A stretch of 64,000 nt of DNA, from the NCBI RefSeq assembly GCF_003605405.2, contig NZ_QYTW02000009.1, forward strand, positions 52,488-116,487. The letters run 5' to 3'. Below are positions 62,618 to 64,000 of this stretch, in pieces. This stretch comes from Siminovitchia terrae (lineage in GTDB: Bacteria > Bacillota > Bacilli > Bacillales > Bacillaceae_C). Position numbers and translations under genes: made by a program. A model generated the notes under the pieces. The model was not told the origin of the DNA. It ran no database searches and saw only the letters and a program-made list of their open reading frames with translations. Numbering within the stretch: the stretch's first letter is position 1; the number at the start of each line of letters is the position of its first letter.

Positions 62618-63622
62618 ATGACTAGAAAATCTCTTGCTGAAATCGCATTAGTGTTAGTGCTCACATTAGTGCTGGCAGCTTGCGGTGGAGGAAACGATAA
62701 AGGCAAGGACAAAGCAGGAGAAGGTGAAAAGGGAGAGGATTATGGTGTGAAGGTCATTAGAATAGCTACAGGGGGTACGGGCGGTACATATTATCCACTT
62801 GGAGGAGACTTTGCCAATTTCATTAAGAAGGCTACAGGGATTGAGACCAATGCTATCACTTCCAGTGCATCTACAGAAAATATGGAACTGATCAAAAAGG
62901 GAAAAGCAGAAATTGCCTTTACACAAATGGACATTGCTACATATGCAATTGAAGGAACTAAAATGTTTAAAGAAAAAGTGGACAACATCGAAGGAATGGG
63001 TGTGCTGTATCCAGAAGCAATCCAGCTTGTCACAACAGAAAAATCCGGAATTCACTCTGTGGCCGACTTAAAAGGAAAAAACGTTTCCGTAGGGGAATCC
63101 GAATCAGGAACACTTGCCAATGCGGAGCAAATTCTTGAAATGTATGGCATGTCTCTTGACGATGTAAAAGCCAGTGACTTATCTTTTGACGATTCTATGG
63201 CTGGAATGCAGGACGGTACAATTGATGCTGCTTTTATAACTGCAACAACACCTACAGGTGCAGTAGAAGGTTTGGCCGCAACAGACAAAGTCACCATTGT
63301 CCCAATTGATCATGATAAGATCGCTGCTTTGATTAAAAAATATCCTTATTATTCTAAGGAAACAATCAAAAAAGGAACATATGATGCAAAAAATGACATT
63401 CATACGGTAGCGGTCCAGGCCATGCTTGTTGTTAATTCGGATTTATCAGATGATCTTGTCTACGAAATGACAAAAGCTATTTACGAGAATACAGATAAAA
63501 TCGGTCATGAAAAAGGGAAGCAAATCAGTGCTAAACATGCATTGGATAGAATGACCATCGAACTTCACCCAGGCGCCAAAAAATACTTTGATGAAAAAGG
63601 TATTTCAGCAGAGACGAAGTAA
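62618..63622 (+). CDS. TAXI-family TRAP transporter solute-binding lipoprotein
   Basis: A 334-residue protein with lipobox LAAC (Cys at 22), an acidic Gly/Lys linker and the TAXI domain: IRIATGGTGGTYYPLGGDFANFI, KGKAEIAFTQMDIATYAIEG and TIDAAFITATTPTGAV. It is the extracytoplasmic receptor of a TRAP transporter, often for glutamate or dicarboxylates, but the ligand cannot be read. The permease expected with it is not in the remaining 380 bases. AAGGAGG ribosome site. Confidence 0.92.
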   Translation: MTRKSLAEIALVLVLTLVLAACGGGNDKGKDKAGEGEKGEDYGVKVIRIATGGTGGTYYPLGGDFANFIKKATGIETNAITSSASTENMELIKKGKAEIAFTQMDIATYAIEGTKMFKEKVDNIEGMGVLYPEAIQLVTTEKSGIHSVADLKGKNVSVGESESGTLANAEQILEMYGMSLDDVKASDLSFDDSMAGMQDGTIDAAFITATTPTGAVEGLAATDKVTIVPIDHDKIAALIKKYPYYSKETIKKGTYDAKNDIHTVAVQAMLVVNSDLSDDLVYEMTKAIYENTDKIGHEKGKQISAKHALDRMTIELHPGAKKYFDEKGISAETK

Positions 63623-63715
63623 CGTAAACGAACGCAGTGAATGAGACCGATCGGTCTTTTGTGACTGTAGCAATATTTAGAGTTCACGTTCATACTAAAA
63701 ACAAAGGAAGATGTA

Positions 63716-63906
63716 AACTTCATTCAGTAGAAGTCTCCCACTTCAGTAAGTGGTGAGATGAATGCCTATTGGTATTCCATTCAGTGGGGGGCAAACCCCG
63801 GCTGAATAAAGTCAAAGTCTCCGGCGGATACCATAGATTTTCAGAGGAAATTTATCGAGCGAAGCTCGATAAAATCTGGGCGCAAACACGCCAAGGCGCA
63901 TTTGAT
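63716..63906 (+). mobile_element. family A structured element, copy 6
   Basis: 191 bases from AACTTCATTCAGT to GGCGCATTTGAT, with GGGGGGCAAACCCC in the central hairpin. It lies downstream of the TAXI gene. Confidence 0.85.
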
Positions 63907-63925
63907 TTGGCTGAAAGCTAAAAAA

Positions 63926-63960
63926 GAGGTCGCCTCCTTGACCAGTTGGCGGCCTTTCTA
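63926..63960 (+). terminator. intrinsic terminator downstream of family A copy 6
   Basis: AGGTCGCC and GGCGGCCT arms, then TTCTAATAAT. It probably ends the transcript of the TAXI gene after the repeat. Confidence 0.6.
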
Positions 63961-64000
63961 ATAATAAAAAACTTTTTTAAGAATACTAGTTGACTTTTAG

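Noticed and set aside
62618..63622. A complete TRAP transport system
   Set aside because: Only the TAXI binding lipoprotein is present. No permease frame occurs in the remaining sequence.

Overview
The window looks like a chromosomal segment of an endospore-forming Bacillaceae species (Bacillus sensu lato, outside the B. subtilis group). Gene content and order follow the B. subtilis addBA - gerP - yisKL - yitK/yitS/yitT/yitV/yitW - yjzD/yjaU - fabHA/fabF - yjaZ/yjbA/trpS - spx/mecA/coiA/pepF - yizD/spxH/yjbI/yjbJ/yjbK/relQ/nadK/yjbO/prpE - yjbQ - fabI - cotO/cotZ - yjcA - spoVIF - yjcF/yjcG/yjcH backbone. Differences from B. subtilis include a clpB gene, no sbcDC between addA and gerP, no med-comZ before fabHA, no thi cluster before fabI, and a short second spoVA operon. 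Promoters, Shine-Dalgarno sites (many TTG/GTG starts) and intrinsic terminators are typically Firmicute. Most genes lie on the + strand.

Layout. 0-7.6 kb: AddAB recombination nuclease. 8.2-10.8 kb: spore-coat permeability operon gerPABCDEF on the minus strand with a consensus SigK promoter, broken up by repeats. 10.9-20.8 kb: membrane protein, FAH-family enzyme, YisL, a membrane-anchored GH13 protein that has lost its catalytic triad, SDR, YajQ, DegV, YitT, YitV, YitW. 21.7-31.7 kb: ClpB, type II fatty-acid initiation/elongation genes under a FapR operator, zinc protease, TrpRS. 32-45 kb: the Spx/MecA/SpxH proteostasis-competence region plus pepF, RelQ, NAD kinase, pseudouridine synthase and PrpE. 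45-57 kb: MgtE, CPA2 antiporter, FabI (second FapR site), spore coat genes, spoVAC-AD-AEb and spoVIF. 58-61.6 kb: an accessory island (orphan TatA, small membrane proteins, DedA, a decayed DUF5063 gene) between yjcG and yjcH. The end carries an esterase and a TAXI-type binding lipoprotein.

The most striking content is non-coding. Three interspersed repeat families fill almost every long gap. Family A: six ~192-bp structured elements, all on the + strand, one nested inside another repeat. Family B: about a dozen elements bounded by a TGTCTAGCTCCAGCGCC-like left end and a GCGCTTTTCTTA right end. Many contain 58-bp tandem units made of hairpins whose stems covary while the loop stays CAGGA(T/A/C)G, which is the repeat signature of CsrA-sequestering RNAs such as CsrB; up to 14 motifs occur in one array. 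The right end of family B repeatedly coincides with the TAA stop codon of a neighbouring gene. Family C: two ~140-bp MITE-like copies with terminal inverted repeats in opposite orientation. The family B arrays are the best candidate for an undescribed system here. Their transcription and any CsrA binding are inferences.
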